DNA of 64,000 nucleotides from Flectobacillus roseus (GTDB lineage: Bacteria > Bacteroidota > Bacteroidia > Cytophagales > Spirosomataceae). The notes under the pieces are model-generated. The model saw only the letters and a list, made by a program, of their open reading frames with translations. It was not told where the DNA came from and searched no databases. The translations under genes and the position numbers were made by a program. The stretch lies in the NCBI RefSeq assembly GCF_030056665.1, contig NZ_JASHIG010000004.1; one strand, written 5' to 3'. Positions 7,746-15,744 of the stretch are shown piece by piece (the first letter of the stretch is position 1; every line of letters starts with the position of its first letter).

Positions 7746-9081
7746 ATTGTTGATATAAATTTGAGAGTTCCAAAATGGGATTAATACGTTTATAACTACC
7801 ACTATTGTACTCCATCACATAGATGTTTTCGAGCATGGTTTGTAATACTTCATCAAAAGGTGTATCTTTTCCTTGGCGATTATTTTCAATAATTTTCTTC
7901 ATTTTTTCCAGCATCGGTTCGGTAATATACTGTGCTGTTTGGTTGGCTAATCTATGTAAGGCTTTATCTAAAGCCGCTTCATTTATTTGTTGTTGTTCCT
8001 CATCCACATAAAAAGCCGTGGTTTCCAGTATTTTCAACAATTCTCTTGGCGAACCACCCGAATACTTAATGGCTTTATGTACAATGGCTTCGTTTTCAAA
8101 AAGACTACTATTTATCCTTTTATAAACAAACTCTTTGAACTTTTCGAAGGCGGTCTCATCTTCTGTGCCATCTCTTTCGATCAATTTTACAAAAGGAAAG
8201 GCTTCTACACTACTGAATTGGGTAAGATTAGGTCTTTGGCTCATCAACTCAATTGGTAAAGTAAAGATGGTATATGCCCTAATCTTATCAATACGGTTTT
8301 GCTCTTCTATAATTATTTTCTTACGAGTATTAGCGCTCAGCGTTTTCTCCAAACCATCTACGATAAATAGAATTTCTTGGGCAATTCCATTATGACGAAG
8401 CGAGAAATTTACTTCTTCAATAAATTCATTAAAAATAGTCGCAAATGAGTTGAAATTATTTTTAAGGTTTTGTCTAACAACATTCGCTCTTTCATTAGAG
8501 CCTACCACCCCTGTTTTAAATTTACCAAAGATATTTAATAAGCTAAAAAGCGGATTTTTTGTACTGATTTCAATACCTGTTTCTAATTCAGCTTCAACTT
8601 TTAAATCTCTTTTAATTTCTGTTTCTCGTTTAGCAAACCAAGTTTCTAATCGTTCTTTAATCCCTTCATCAATCGTTAAATCATAATTACTCAAGCGTTT
8701 GGTTAATTGCTCTAATTGGAGTATCAGAATATCCATATACTCCAATTCATTCAAATCTAACTCTTGGTCTATATTACAAGTAACACAAAGAAAGCATTGA
8801 GGGCTATTAAGTTTTTCGGCATACTTCGCTAATTCAGAAGTTTTACCTGAGCCACGCATTCCACCCAAGAAAAGAATAGATTTATTACTACCATTCAGTG
8901 CAGGATTGAAGGTAAAAGTGCCATCTACTTTTTTCACATTTAAGTTTTTGTAAACAATTCTATCTTCAAATTCACCCCTTAACCCTGAAAAGTCGGTGAA
9001 AAAAGGATGACTCGGACCAATTGGTTCATTAAATTTAACCGCTTGGTCTATTTCATAGATTGTTTGAGCTTTGTGCGACAT
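7732..9081 (-). CDS. P-loop ATPase with GGSPREL sensor region, first gene of the islet
   Basis: I place the start at ATG 9081 (MSHKAQ), giving 449 residues; an open frame extends to 9225 but has no family-like content. Walker A is GGMRGSGKTS at residues 73-82 and Walker B is EILFIVDGLE at 236-245. SGGSPRELLK at 341-350 matches the sensor-2/ARC-like region of STAND and ORC-type ATPases. The C-terminal 70 residues look like a winged helix. A highly charged helical insert occupies about 125-190. The gene overlaps the TPR gene by 14 nt, so both are one transcript. The ATPase class is secure; the role as the switch of a conflict or signalling module is inference. Confidence 0.85.
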   Translation of the reverse strand: MSHKAQTIYEIDQAVKFNEPIGPSHPFFTDFSGLRGEFEDRIVYKNLNVKKVDGTFTFNPALNGSNKSILFLGGMRGSGKTSELAKYAEKLNSPQCFLCVTCNIDQELDLNELEYMDILILQLEQLTKRLSNYDLTIDEGIKERLETWFAKRETEIKRDLKVEAELETGIEISTKNPLFSLLNIFGKFKTGVVGSNERANVVRQNLKNNFNSFATIFNEFIEEVNFSLRHNGIAQEILFIVDGLEKTLSANTRKKIIIEEQNRIDKIRAYTIFTLPIELMSQRPNLTQFSSVEAFPFVKLIERDGTEDETAFEKFKEFVYKRINSSLFENEAIVHKAIKYSGGSPRELLKILETTAFYVDEEQQQINEAALDKALHRLANQTAQYITEPMLEKMKKIIENNRQGKDTPFDEVLQTMLENIYVMEYNSGSYKRINPILELSNLYQQYVQG

Positions 9082-9456
9082 GATTCTGTGTATCTTGATA
9101 TTGTTACAAATATACAAAATACCGCTAAAGATTATGTAGCTTGTTGAATTACATGTAGCGCCTATCCACAAGCAATATCTTCCTCCTTTATTGCAGACCA
9201 AGGACTTTTGTTCCTGAAGGAGCAATCAGCCCATAAAATCCGTTTTATCCTTTTTATAAAAGGAATTTTAAAACAAACTAAAGGCGCACTGCTACTTCGT
9301 CCAGAAAGCTGCTTATAAATTAGTTGACGAAAGAGAAATAGAATTTAGTGATGGAAAAACTTATCGAAAATACTTTGTGGCAAAAAAATAGAACTGAAAA
9401 GTAATTTAAAAGAAATCATAGTTTCTCGATATTTTAATCAATAAAGTATAGAGAAA
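9082..9456. other. Gene-poor stretch with a possible coding remnant
   Basis: It contains the leader of the ATPase gene. Around 9200-9270 there are hairpin-prone sequences, including TCCTTTTTATAAAAGGA. On the plus strand 9278-9391 reads KAHCYFVQKAAYKLVDERE followed by a short tail ending YFVAKK and a stop. It has no start codon, so it looks like the 3' end of a lost gene. No intact gene seen. Confidence 0.45.
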
Positions 9457-10041
9457 CTACCCTTCCATCCCCTTCCTCCAATCAAAATACCCTTTAATAG
9501 CCATGACGAGCAATAGCGCATACAAAATACTCGTTCCGTGTAAATCCTTGACGTAGTACATGCCTATATACACCAAGTTGGCTACAATCCATAAAATCCA
9601 ATTTTCTAGATATTTTTGGGCAATCATCCATGAAGCAATCAAACTAATGGCTGTCAAACTCGAATCTAAATAGGGTAAACTAGCATCAGTTTGGGCATGC
9701 AAATATCCCGACACACCCGTAAATGCAATACCTGCTGCCAGACAAATAAGAATGTATTTTTTAGGCATTCTGCTTACTGGGAGCTCTGTTTTGTTCGCGC
9801 CTCCATAAAGCCATTGATACCACCCATAAACGCCCAGAATGATAAACACGATTTGTAACTCCATATCAGAATAGAGCTTGCTCTGGAAATAGACTACTCC
9901 ATACACAGATGAGCTTACAATCGCCCAAAACCAACTCCAGATATTTTGTCGGATATTCAACCAGACATATATTAAGGAGGTCACAATACCAAAAACTTCT
10001 ATCCAATTGGTTTGGACATAGTCAACAAGAAAATCAAACAT
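9457..10041 (-). CDS. pnuC: Nicotinamide riboside transporter PnuC
   Basis: This 194-residue integral membrane protein has six to seven helices and the family marks WSWFWAIVSSSVYGVVYF, LGVYGWYQWLYGG and the C-terminal NLVYIGMYYVKDLHGTSILYA. PnuC carries nicotinamide riboside (some members thiamine) through the inner membrane by facilitated diffusion, and the WYQW-type block helps form the substrate pore. The length is typical. No partner kinase (NadR or thiamine pyrophosphokinase) lies next to it here, so the substrate is not settled by context. Confidence 0.92.
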   Translation of the reverse strand: MFDFLVDYVQTNWIEVFGIVTSLIYVWLNIRQNIWSWFWAIVSSSVYGVVYFQSKLYSDMELQIVFIILGVYGWYQWLYGGANKTELPVSRMPKKYILICLAAGIAFTGVSGYLHAQTDASLPYLDSSLTAISLIASWMIAQKYLENWILWIVANLVYIGMYYVKDLHGTSILYALLLVMAIKGYFDWRKGMEG

Positions 10042-10090
10042 AAGGTATCGATTGTGGATTTGGGATTAGGGTTTATAAAACTGTTTATTT

Positions 10091-10122
10091 CGGATATCGG
10101 ATATCGGATGTCGGATTTCGGA
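10091..10122 (+). repeat. Short tandem TCGGATATC-like repeat
   Basis: Four imperfect 8-9-bp units of the form CGGATATCGGATGTCGGATT lie in the 180-bp gap between pnuC and nth. A TTTCCGAAAT block about 60 bp downstream is partly complementary to its end. Confidence 0.5.
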
Positions 10123-10220
10123 AGTATAATCTTCGATTTTTGTAAAAAGTATTTTACTTTATTTCCGAAATCAGCAATTCCAAATCTGAAATTGTTGAAA
10201 ATCAATTCACAACTCATCCT

Positions 10221-10889
10221 TTACAGCTTTGGGCTATCCTTGCGTAAATGAGGAGGTTTGCTGAAGTACTTGCACAAATGCGTTAGCTTACACTCTTCAC
10301 ATTTGGGCGAGCGTGCAATGCAGACATAACGCCCATGCAAAATCAACCAATGGTGAGCTTTGGGGACTAAATCCTCAGGAATATGTTTGATGAGCTCTTT
10401 TTCTACTGCCAAAGGCGTTGTAGCAGTTTTGGCTACTAAACCCAAACGATGTGATACTCTGAATACGTGCGTATCGACCGCCATGGCTGGTTGATTAAAA
10501 ATCACCGAAACAATCACATTGGCTGTCTTACGACCCACGCCTGGAAGGGTTTGAAGTTCTTCGATGGTACTAGGTACTTCTGAGCTGAAGTTATCAACAA
10601 GCTTTTGCCCTAAACCAATCAAATGCTTGGCTTTATTGTTAGGATAGGAAATCGAGCGGATGTAATAAAATACCTCTTCGAAAGTGGCGCTGGCTAAGGA
10701 CTCAGGCGTAGGAAAACGCTCGAATAGGGCAGGCGTCACCATATTGACTCTCTTATCGGTACATTGAGCGGATAATACTACAGCCACCAATAATTCAAAA
10801 GGAGTGGTATAATGTAATTCGGTTTCAGCTACAGGAAAATTGTGAAGGAAGTAATCTATCAGTAAACGATAACGTTCTTTTTTGAGCAT
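10221..10889 (-). CDS. nth: Endonuclease III (DNA glycosylase/AP lyase)
   Basis: The start is ATG 10889 (MLKKERYRLL), giving the usual length of 222 residues; the frame is open to 11051 but that extension is hydrophobic and not family-like. The helix-hairpin-helix LPGVGRKTANV carries the catalytic Lys, and AVDTHVFRVSHR has the catalytic Asp. The C-terminal C-x6-C-x2-C-x5-C (CIARSPKCEECKLTHLC) binds the [4Fe-4S] cluster. It removes oxidised pyrimidines in base excision repair. Nothing odd. Confidence 0.96.
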   Translation of the reverse strand: MLKKERYRLLIDYFLHNFPVAETELHYTTPFELLVAVVLSAQCTDKRVNMVTPALFERFPTPESLASATFEEVFYYIRSISYPNNKAKHLIGLGQKLVDNFSSEVPSTIEELQTLPGVGRKTANVIVSVIFNQPAMAVDTHVFRVSHRLGLVAKTATTPLAVEKELIKHIPEDLVPKAHHWLILHGRYVCIARSPKCEECKLTHLCKYFSKPPHLRKDSPKL

Positions 10890-11049
10890 AACAAAATCTG
10901 GATTAACGAGATTATACAGGAGACCTGTGTGACAAGTTCCAAAAATCAAAAATAAGGATAAATAGCCAGATTTTTTAGTTGCAGAGACACAATAAGATAT
11001 AATCAGAAGTTTGTAGATAACTTCTAAAAAATAAAGCAAATAGAAACTC

Positions 11050-11074
11050 ACTCAAGTCGATTAAAGACTTGAGT
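11050..11074. terminator. Small perfect hairpin between nth and the sigma-factor operon
   Basis: ACTCAAGTC and GACTTGAGT pair over 9 bp with a 7-nt loop, followed on the plus strand by an A-rich run. It lies just downstream (minus sense) of the 11083-11128 terminator. Confidence 0.45.
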
Positions 11075-11082
11075 AAAACAAA

Positions 11083-11128
11083 AAAACATCAAACCTGAGC
11101 CTAAAACTAGGCGGAGGTTTGATGTTTT
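11083..11128 (-). terminator. Terminator of the sigma-factor operon, overlapping the stop codon
   Basis: AAAACATCAAACCT pairs with AGGTTTGATGTTTT over 14 bp, and GCCTA/TAGGC forms an inner stem. The last codons and stop of the 80-residue gene (stop at 11107) lie inside the hairpin. Minus-strand T-rich DNA follows. Confidence 0.75.
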
Positions 11129-11349
11129 GAGTCAAAATTACGAGAATACGCTAATATGTTGTCGACCGTTCTAGAGGATGGTTCACGATAACTAGCATCT
11201 AAACCAATTTTAAGATCTACCAAATCCAAATAGAATTCAAGCATTTCGGTATCGTGTACCAATGCATCTTGGATTAATAGGTTTTCTTCTTCTGAAGTTT
11301 CCTCATAAACGTAACGAATTACGTCATTCTGCGTAAAGGTTTGTATCAT
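11107..11349 (-). CDS. Small protein translationally coupled to the ECF sigma factor
   Basis: This 80-residue acidic, helical, soluble protein overlaps the 3' end of the upstream sigma-factor gene by 26 nt. It reads IRYVYEETSEEENLLIQDAL near the N-terminus and has no transmembrane helix and no zinc-binding HxxxCxxC, so it is not a classical ZAS anti-sigma factor. The position and strong coupling suggest that it modulates the sigma factor (inference). Similar small genes follow ECF sigma genes in related Cytophagales, from memory. No domain family recognised. Confidence 0.75.
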   Translation of the reverse strand: MIQTFTQNDVIRYVYEETSEEENLLIQDALVHDTEMLEFYLDLVDLKIGLDASYREPSSRTVDNILAYSRNFDSKHQTSA

Positions 11350-11926
11350 AGCTCGGAGAATTTTTACTCATCATTTTGCGTAGATTTATCAACGCATAAC
11401 GCATTCTCCCCAATGCCGTATTGATACTAACGCCAGTGGCGTCGGCAATTTCTTGAAAACTCATATCTTCATAATGACGCATCACGAGCACTTCGCGTTG
11501 CGAATCAGGAAGACGTTTAATCAAATCTCTTAGATGATTGTGTGTTTCATTTCTGATTTGCATTTCCTCAATAGAATCTTCTGCAAAATCAAGCGTATTG
11601 AATACACTACTACCATCTTCGAATACGATATTGGGATAGCGTTTTTCTCGACGGAAATTGTCTATAGCCATGTTATGGGCAATTCTAAGCACCCACGGCA
11701 AAAATTTACCTTCATCGTTGTACTTTCCAGAACGGAGTACATCCACTGCTTTCACAAAAGTATCTTGTAATAAGTCTTCTGCAACGTAAGTGTCTTTTAC
11801 GATTAGATAAATCGTTGTATAAACTTTTGATTTGTATCGGCGAACAAGTGTTTCGAAGGCATGTTCGTCACCATTTTGAATATAGCGTGATACTAGCTCA
11901 CTGTCGTTAACATGGATTCTTTCCAT
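11324..11926 (-). CDS. ECF-type RNA polymerase sigma factor
   Basis: The 200-residue protein has sigma-70 region 2 (FETLVRRYKSKVYTTIYLIV, AEDLLQDTFVKA, FLPWVLRIAHNMAIDNFRREKR) and region 4 (LPDSQREVLVMRHYEDMSFQEIADATGVSINTALGRMRYAL). It directs RNA polymerase to a specific promoter set, probably under stress. The 80-residue gene overlaps its 3' end. The start at 11926 is a regular ATG. Confidence 0.94.
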   Translation of the reverse strand: MERIHVNDSELVSRYIQNGDEHAFETLVRRYKSKVYTTIYLIVKDTYVAEDLLQDTFVKAVDVLRSGKYNDEGKFLPWVLRIAHNMAIDNFRREKRYPNIVFEDGSSVFNTLDFAEDSIEEMQIRNETHNHLRDLIKRLPDSQREVLVMRHYEDMSFQEIADATGVSINTALGRMRYALINLRKMMSKNSPSYDTNLYAE

Positions 11927-12386
11927 CTTGATAAATCTATTTGGTTAACGTAAAGCTTTATATCATATTGTTTCTCCTATATTGTTTTTTTAGTGACTAC
12001 TCTAGTAAAAAATGAAGTATGCTTGATTGGTTGATTCAAAGATAGTAGTTGTTATATTAATTCCAAAAAAATTACAAGCAATTTTAACTTTCGTTAACAA
12101 ATATTAACAGCCTTTTCTTCGTTATAAGAGAATGTACCTACTCAAAATGACTGTTTATACCTAATAAATACCTAGTATTTTCCTGAAATCTCCAAATTTA
12201 TTGTTAATCTACTTTATATACGGATAACAATATGATTTGGATGTTTACTGTCTTTGGTTTCAAAAATACTCAAAACTCAGGCAAATGCAAGGAATATGTA
12301 CACAGAATTGATTAAATGGTCTCAAAGTGAGAGAAAATATGGGATTTAATACAATAAATAGGCCAAACTTGAAAAATGCTATTGGG

Positions 12387-12543
12387 AGTTAGTAGGCTAA
12401 ATAAAAATCAACTATTTGGCTATCGGCTTTTAGCAATGGGCTTTCGGCAAAACACTAAAAAACATTTTAACACTCTTTGCCTTGTGCCTGTTGCCTCGTG
12501 ACTTCAACAAAAAACTTAAATCTTATTCTGCACGATTACTTAC
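12387..12543 (+). repeat. Dispersed element, copy 1
   Basis: It begins AGTTAGTAGGCTAAATAAAA, has the core GGCTTTTAGCAATGGGCTTT then CGGCAAAACA, then AAAAAACATTTTAACACTCT, and ends TCTTATTCTGCACGATTACT. The two ends are inverted relatives of each other. Related copies lie at 38940-39100, 40349-40470, 43318-43503 and 47590-47724. Confidence 0.8.
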
Positions 12544-12628
12544 ATGGATAGATACTGTTGCTATTAAAAACCAACTTTAGGTGTAAATAAATGATCTTGG
12601 GGCTGGATAAGACTCAGTGAAGAGTAAT

Positions 12629-12660
12629 AAAAAAAGAACTGCTTTTTGTGAAGCAGTTCT
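12629..12660 (-). terminator. Terminator of the lipoprotein gene
   Basis: AGAACTGCTT / AAGCAGTTCT, 10-bp stem with 6-nt loop, followed in minus sense by seven T. Confidence 0.8.
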
Positions 12661-12682
12661 CTTAAATGTACTAAAAGGAAAA

Positions 12683-13096
12683 TTATCTACGACGTCTTTT
12701 CGCTTTGCCTGATTTGCTATTACGAACACGCTCTTCTAATTCTGCGATTACTTTAGATGAATTTTCTTTGTTTGATTCGTAAGTTTCATTCAATGACTTG
12801 TAAGAAGCTTGAATCTTGTTATAGTCGTCCAACAAACGATTATATTTAATAGTAAGTGTTTCGAAAGTATCCTTACTATCTTCTTGGCATTTCATGTAGT
12901 CTTCATTCTTTTTCTTGAACTGACTTTCAAGACTAAAACGGAAGCTACTTAGTTCAGCGTTTTCTTGACGCTCCTTCAAAATTTGACTTTCAAGTCTTCT
13001 TACTTGATCTTGATACTCAGCAACTTTCTTGCTATCTGTACAACTTGACAATAAAAATGCTAATAAAGCAACAAATAAAGATAGATTTCTCTTCAT
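12683..13096 (-). CDS. Coiled-coil lipoprotein
   Basis: With ATG at 13096 the product has 137 residues. MKRNLSLFVALLAFLLSSC is a lipoprotein signal with lipobox LSSC and Cys19 as the lipidation site. The mature part is one long, highly charged heptad helix, ending in the basic KSGKAKRRRR. An upstream in-frame TTG (13138) would spoil the signal peptide, so it was rejected. It probably sits in the outer or inner membrane as a rod-like spacer or murein-binding protein, but no family is recognised. Confidence 0.8.
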   Translation of the reverse strand: MKRNLSLFVALLAFLLSSCTDSKKVAEYQDQVRRLESQILKERQENAELSSFRFSLESQFKKKNEDYMKCQEDSKDTFETLTIKYNRLLDDYNKIQASYKSLNETYESNKENSSKVIAELEERVRNSKSGKAKRRRR

Positions 13097-13283
13097 GGGT
13101 ATAATGGGATTAATTGGTCGATTTGATTGACTAAACAATTGTTGTAATGTTCGACTTTTAATAACTACTTGTATGACGAATGAATATAATTGATTATTAC
13201 TCAGCCACTAGACCATCTGGGCAAACTTACTTGGATTTTTTGAATGTTTAAAATATATATCAAACTTTTTTTAGAAAAAGCCT

Positions 13284-13313
13284 TGATAGATAGAATTTCT
13301 TCCTTAGTTTTGC
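13284..13313 (+). promoter_or_regulatory. Promoter of the sulfite/nitrite reductase gene
   Basis: TTG at 13284-13286, 19-nt spacer, TAGTTTTG at 13306-13313. The transcript would carry a leader of about 110 nt that contains the 13366-13380 hairpin. Confidence 0.65.
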
Positions 13314-13365
13314 ATAAAAATCTACTTATTTTATAGAGTAAATAATGTAGGTGGATTACTCATTA

Positions 13366-13380
13366 CACAAGAACCTTGTG
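13366..13380 (+). promoter_or_regulatory. Small hairpin in the reductase leader
   Basis: CACAAG-AAC-CTTGTG is a perfect 6-bp stem with a 3-nt loop, about 50 nt before the start codon. No T-run follows, so it is not a terminator in itself. A regulatory role is only a guess. Confidence 0.35.
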
Positions 13381-13430
13381 CTACTTTGACCAGCTTAGGG
13401 TGTTTTGTTTGATTTTTAAACAGAAAAGCA

Positions 13431-15533
13431 ATGCAAAGTTTCAGAACTGAACTCGAAAATCCACTTGTTGAAAAAGACATATTAGATTTAGCTCGTAAAA
13501 TTGAATTATTCAGAGAAGGTAAAATCCACGAAGAAAAATTCCGTAGTTTACGTTTAGCTCGTGGTGTGTATGGACAACGCCAGCAAGGGGTACAAATGGT
13601 GCGTATCAAGTTGCCTTATGGTAAAATGACCTTTAAGCAATGGAAACGTATCGCTGATATTTCGGATGAGTATTCGATAGGAAATTTACACTTGACTACA
13701 CGTCAAGATGTTCAAATTCACTTTGTTTCTTTGGACCGCACTCCTGAATTGTGGGCACAATTGGAACAAGATGATATTACACTTCGTGAGGCTTGTGGTA
13801 ATACGGTTCGTAACGTTACAGCTTCTATCACTTCGGGTATCGATACTCAAGAGCCTTTTGATGTAACTCCTTATGCTGACGCTATTTTCCGCTATTTCTT
13901 GAGAAACCCTATTTGTCAAGAAATGGGACGTAAAATTAAAATTGCCATTTCTAACTCTGATGCCGATACTGCATTGACTTATATGCACGACTTTGGTTTG
14001 ATTCCAAAAGTGTTGGATGGTAAACGTGGTTTTAAAGTAGTTGTTGGTGGTGGCTTAGGTGCTCAACCTATGTTGGCTTATACAGCATTTGAGTTTTTAG
14101 AAGAAAATCAAGTAATTCCATATTTTGAGGCAGCTTTGCGAGTATTCGACCGTCATGGCGAGCGTAACTCTCGTCACAAAGCTCGTTTGAAGTTTTTGAT
14201 TCAAAAAATTGGTTTCGATAAGTTTGTTGAGTTGGTAAATGCAGAAACTATTGCGATCAAAAACAAAACATTTGAGATTCCAACTACTGGTTTTAGCGAA
14301 ACGGAAATCGAAGGATATTTGCCAACGCAAACAGCATCGATAGTAGCTCCTGAGACTGAAGAGTTTAAAACTTGGTTACAGTCTAACGTTTTTGCTCAAA
14401 AACAAGAAGGATATTTTGGTGTATATGTTCGTATCTTAAATGGTAACATTTCTTCTAACACCTCTCGTTCTTTAATCGAACAGTTGGATGGATATGTAGC
14501 AAATGATGTACGTGTGAGTATCAACCAAGGTTTGATGTTGCGTTTTGTACCAGAAGCCAATATTCCATATATCTACGAGGTGTTAAAAGCGCATGATTTG
14601 GCATCTCCTGGAGCTAACTCAATTGCTAATATCACGGCTTGTCCGGGTACAGATACTTGTAACTTGGCGATTTCGGATAGTACGAATATTACTTCCAAAT
14701 TAGAAGCCGTTATTTCTGAAGACTTCCCTGATTTGATTTATAATAACGATATTAAAATCAAAATTTCAGGTTGTATGAACTCTTGTGGTCAGCATGGTAT
14801 GGCAAATATCGGTTTCCACGGTTCGTCTTTGAAGTCGGCTGATAAACGTGTATTACCTGCGCTTCAAGTACTATTGGGCGGCGGAACAGTTGGTAATGGC
14901 GTGGGTCGTGTGGCTGATAAAGTAATTAAAGTGCCTTCAAAACGTGGTCCTGAAGTATTGAGAGTATTGTTAAATAATTATGAAGAAAATGCCACAGAAG
15001 GTGAATACTTCAATGATTATTATGATCGTCAAGGCGAAAAATATTTCTATAGCTTATTAAAGCCAGTAGCTGACCTTACTACTTTGAAAGATGATGATTT
15101 CATTGACTGGGGTGCTTCAGAGCAGTTTGCTACAGAAATCGGTGTAGGTGAATGTGCTGGTGTAATGATCGACTTAGTTGCGACTTTGTTGTTCGAGTCA
15201 GAAGAGAAATTAGAGTGGACTTTAAATGCCTTTAACGAAAACCGTGTAGCAGATTCTATCTATCATGCCTATAGTGTGTTTGTAAGTGCGGCTAAAGCCT
15301 TGCTTTTGGATAAGAGTGTTAACGTTTCAACACAAAGTGCTGTTATCGAAAAATTTGATGAGCATTTTGTGGCAAAAGGCGAAATCACCATTGCTCAGAG
15401 CTCTTTCAAAGAATTAGTACTTCAAATCAACCAAAATGAGCCTAGTATCGAATTTGCAACTACCTATATCGCTGAAGCAAAAGCTTTCTTAGCACTTGCC
15501 AAAGCATATCGTGAGCAAACAGTAGAGGCGTAA
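13431..15533 (+). CDS. Siroheme sulfite/nitrite reductase with C-terminal HEPN-like domain
   Basis: The 700-residue protein has two ferredoxin-like half domains alternating with siroheme-binding domains. The [4Fe-4S]-siroheme cysteines are C404 and C410 (CPGTDTC), then C448 and C452 (CMNSC). Substrate-binding basics are in LHLTTRQDVQIHF and GNTVRNVTAS. This chemistry is six-electron reduction of sulfite to sulfide or nitrite to ammonia. Residues beyond about 555 are not part of the classical enzyme: YHAYSVFVSAAKALLL and IEKFDEHFV resemble a HEPN helical domain. The next gene makes precorrin-2 for siroheme, which fits. Without sulfate-activation genes in view the physiological substrate is open; sulfite is my preference. 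Confidence 0.92.
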   Translation: MQSFRTELENPLVEKDILDLARKIELFREGKIHEEKFRSLRLARGVYGQRQQGVQMVRIKLPYGKMTFKQWKRIADISDEYSIGNLHLTTRQDVQIHFVSLDRTPELWAQLEQDDITLREACGNTVRNVTASITSGIDTQEPFDVTPYADAIFRYFLRNPICQEMGRKIKIAISNSDADTALTYMHDFGLIPKVLDGKRGFKVVVGGGLGAQPMLAYTAFEFLEENQVIPYFEAALRVFDRHGERNSRHKARLKFLIQKIGFDKFVELVNAETIAIKNKTFEIPTTGFSETEIEGYLPTQTASIVAPETEEFKTWLQSNVFAQKQEGYFGVYVRILNGNISSNTSRSLIEQLDGYVANDVRVSINQGLMLRFVPEANIPYIYEVLKAHDLASPGANSIANITACPGTDTCNLAISDSTNITSKLEAVISEDFPDLIYNNDIKIKISGCMNSCGQHGMANIGFHGSSLKSADKRVLPALQVLLGGGTVGNGVGRVADKVIKVPSKRGPEVLRVLLNNYEENATEGEYFNDYYDRQGEKYFYSLLKPVADLTTLKDDDFIDWGASEQFATEIGVGECAGVMIDLVATLLFESEEKLEWTLNAFNENRVADSIYHAYSVFVSAAKALLLDKSVNVSTQSAVIEKFDEHFVAKGEITIAQSSFKELVLQINQNEPSIEFATTYIAEAKAFLALAKAYREQTVEA

Positions 15534-15577
15534 GAAGTTTTGATTGATTATTTAGTGTAGTCATATACAACATTTGA

Positions 15578-15623
15578 AGGGGTGTAATTCAAAAGGCTTG
15601 TCCAATTGGATACACCTCTTTTC
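15578..15623 (+). terminator. Hairpin terminator after the reductase gene
   Basis: AGGGGTGTA pairs with TACACCTCT, with the inner palindrome TCCAATTGGA, followed by TTTTC. Confidence 0.65.
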
Positions 15624-15744
15624 ATTTTATTGAGTGATTTGTGAGTAAAAGATGGAGTACTTTTTAGTATTCTTATAAAAAATGACCTATCGTAGTTTGG
15701 TTTAATTCGCTTGCCATTACTCAGTGACCAAATACTTTTCGATT

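Larger units (their letters stand above)
11927..12682. other. 756-bp gap upstream of the sigma-factor operon
   Basis: The right half holds copy 1 of the dispersed element (12387-12543) and a terminator (12629-12660). The left half is AT-rich with no coding potential and must carry the sigma operon promoter, although no clear TAnnTTTG was found. Confidence 0.6.

Noticed and set aside
7823..8686. Several plus-strand open frames across the ATPase gene
   Set aside because: They are antisense to a clear ATPase, rich in Ser/Phe/Cys, without domains or start signals.
5291..9456. Integrative element using tRNA-Asn as attachment site
   Set aside because: No integrase gene and no second copy of the tRNA 3' end was noticed within the following 4 kb.
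13314..13430. Known riboswitch in the reductase leader (for example SAM type)
   Set aside because: Only one short hairpin is visible, with no conserved riboswitch core that I can recognise.
13331..13609. 92-codon minus-strand frame over the start of the reductase gene
   Set aside because: It overlaps the promoter, leader and first 60 codons of a certain gene and has no family features.
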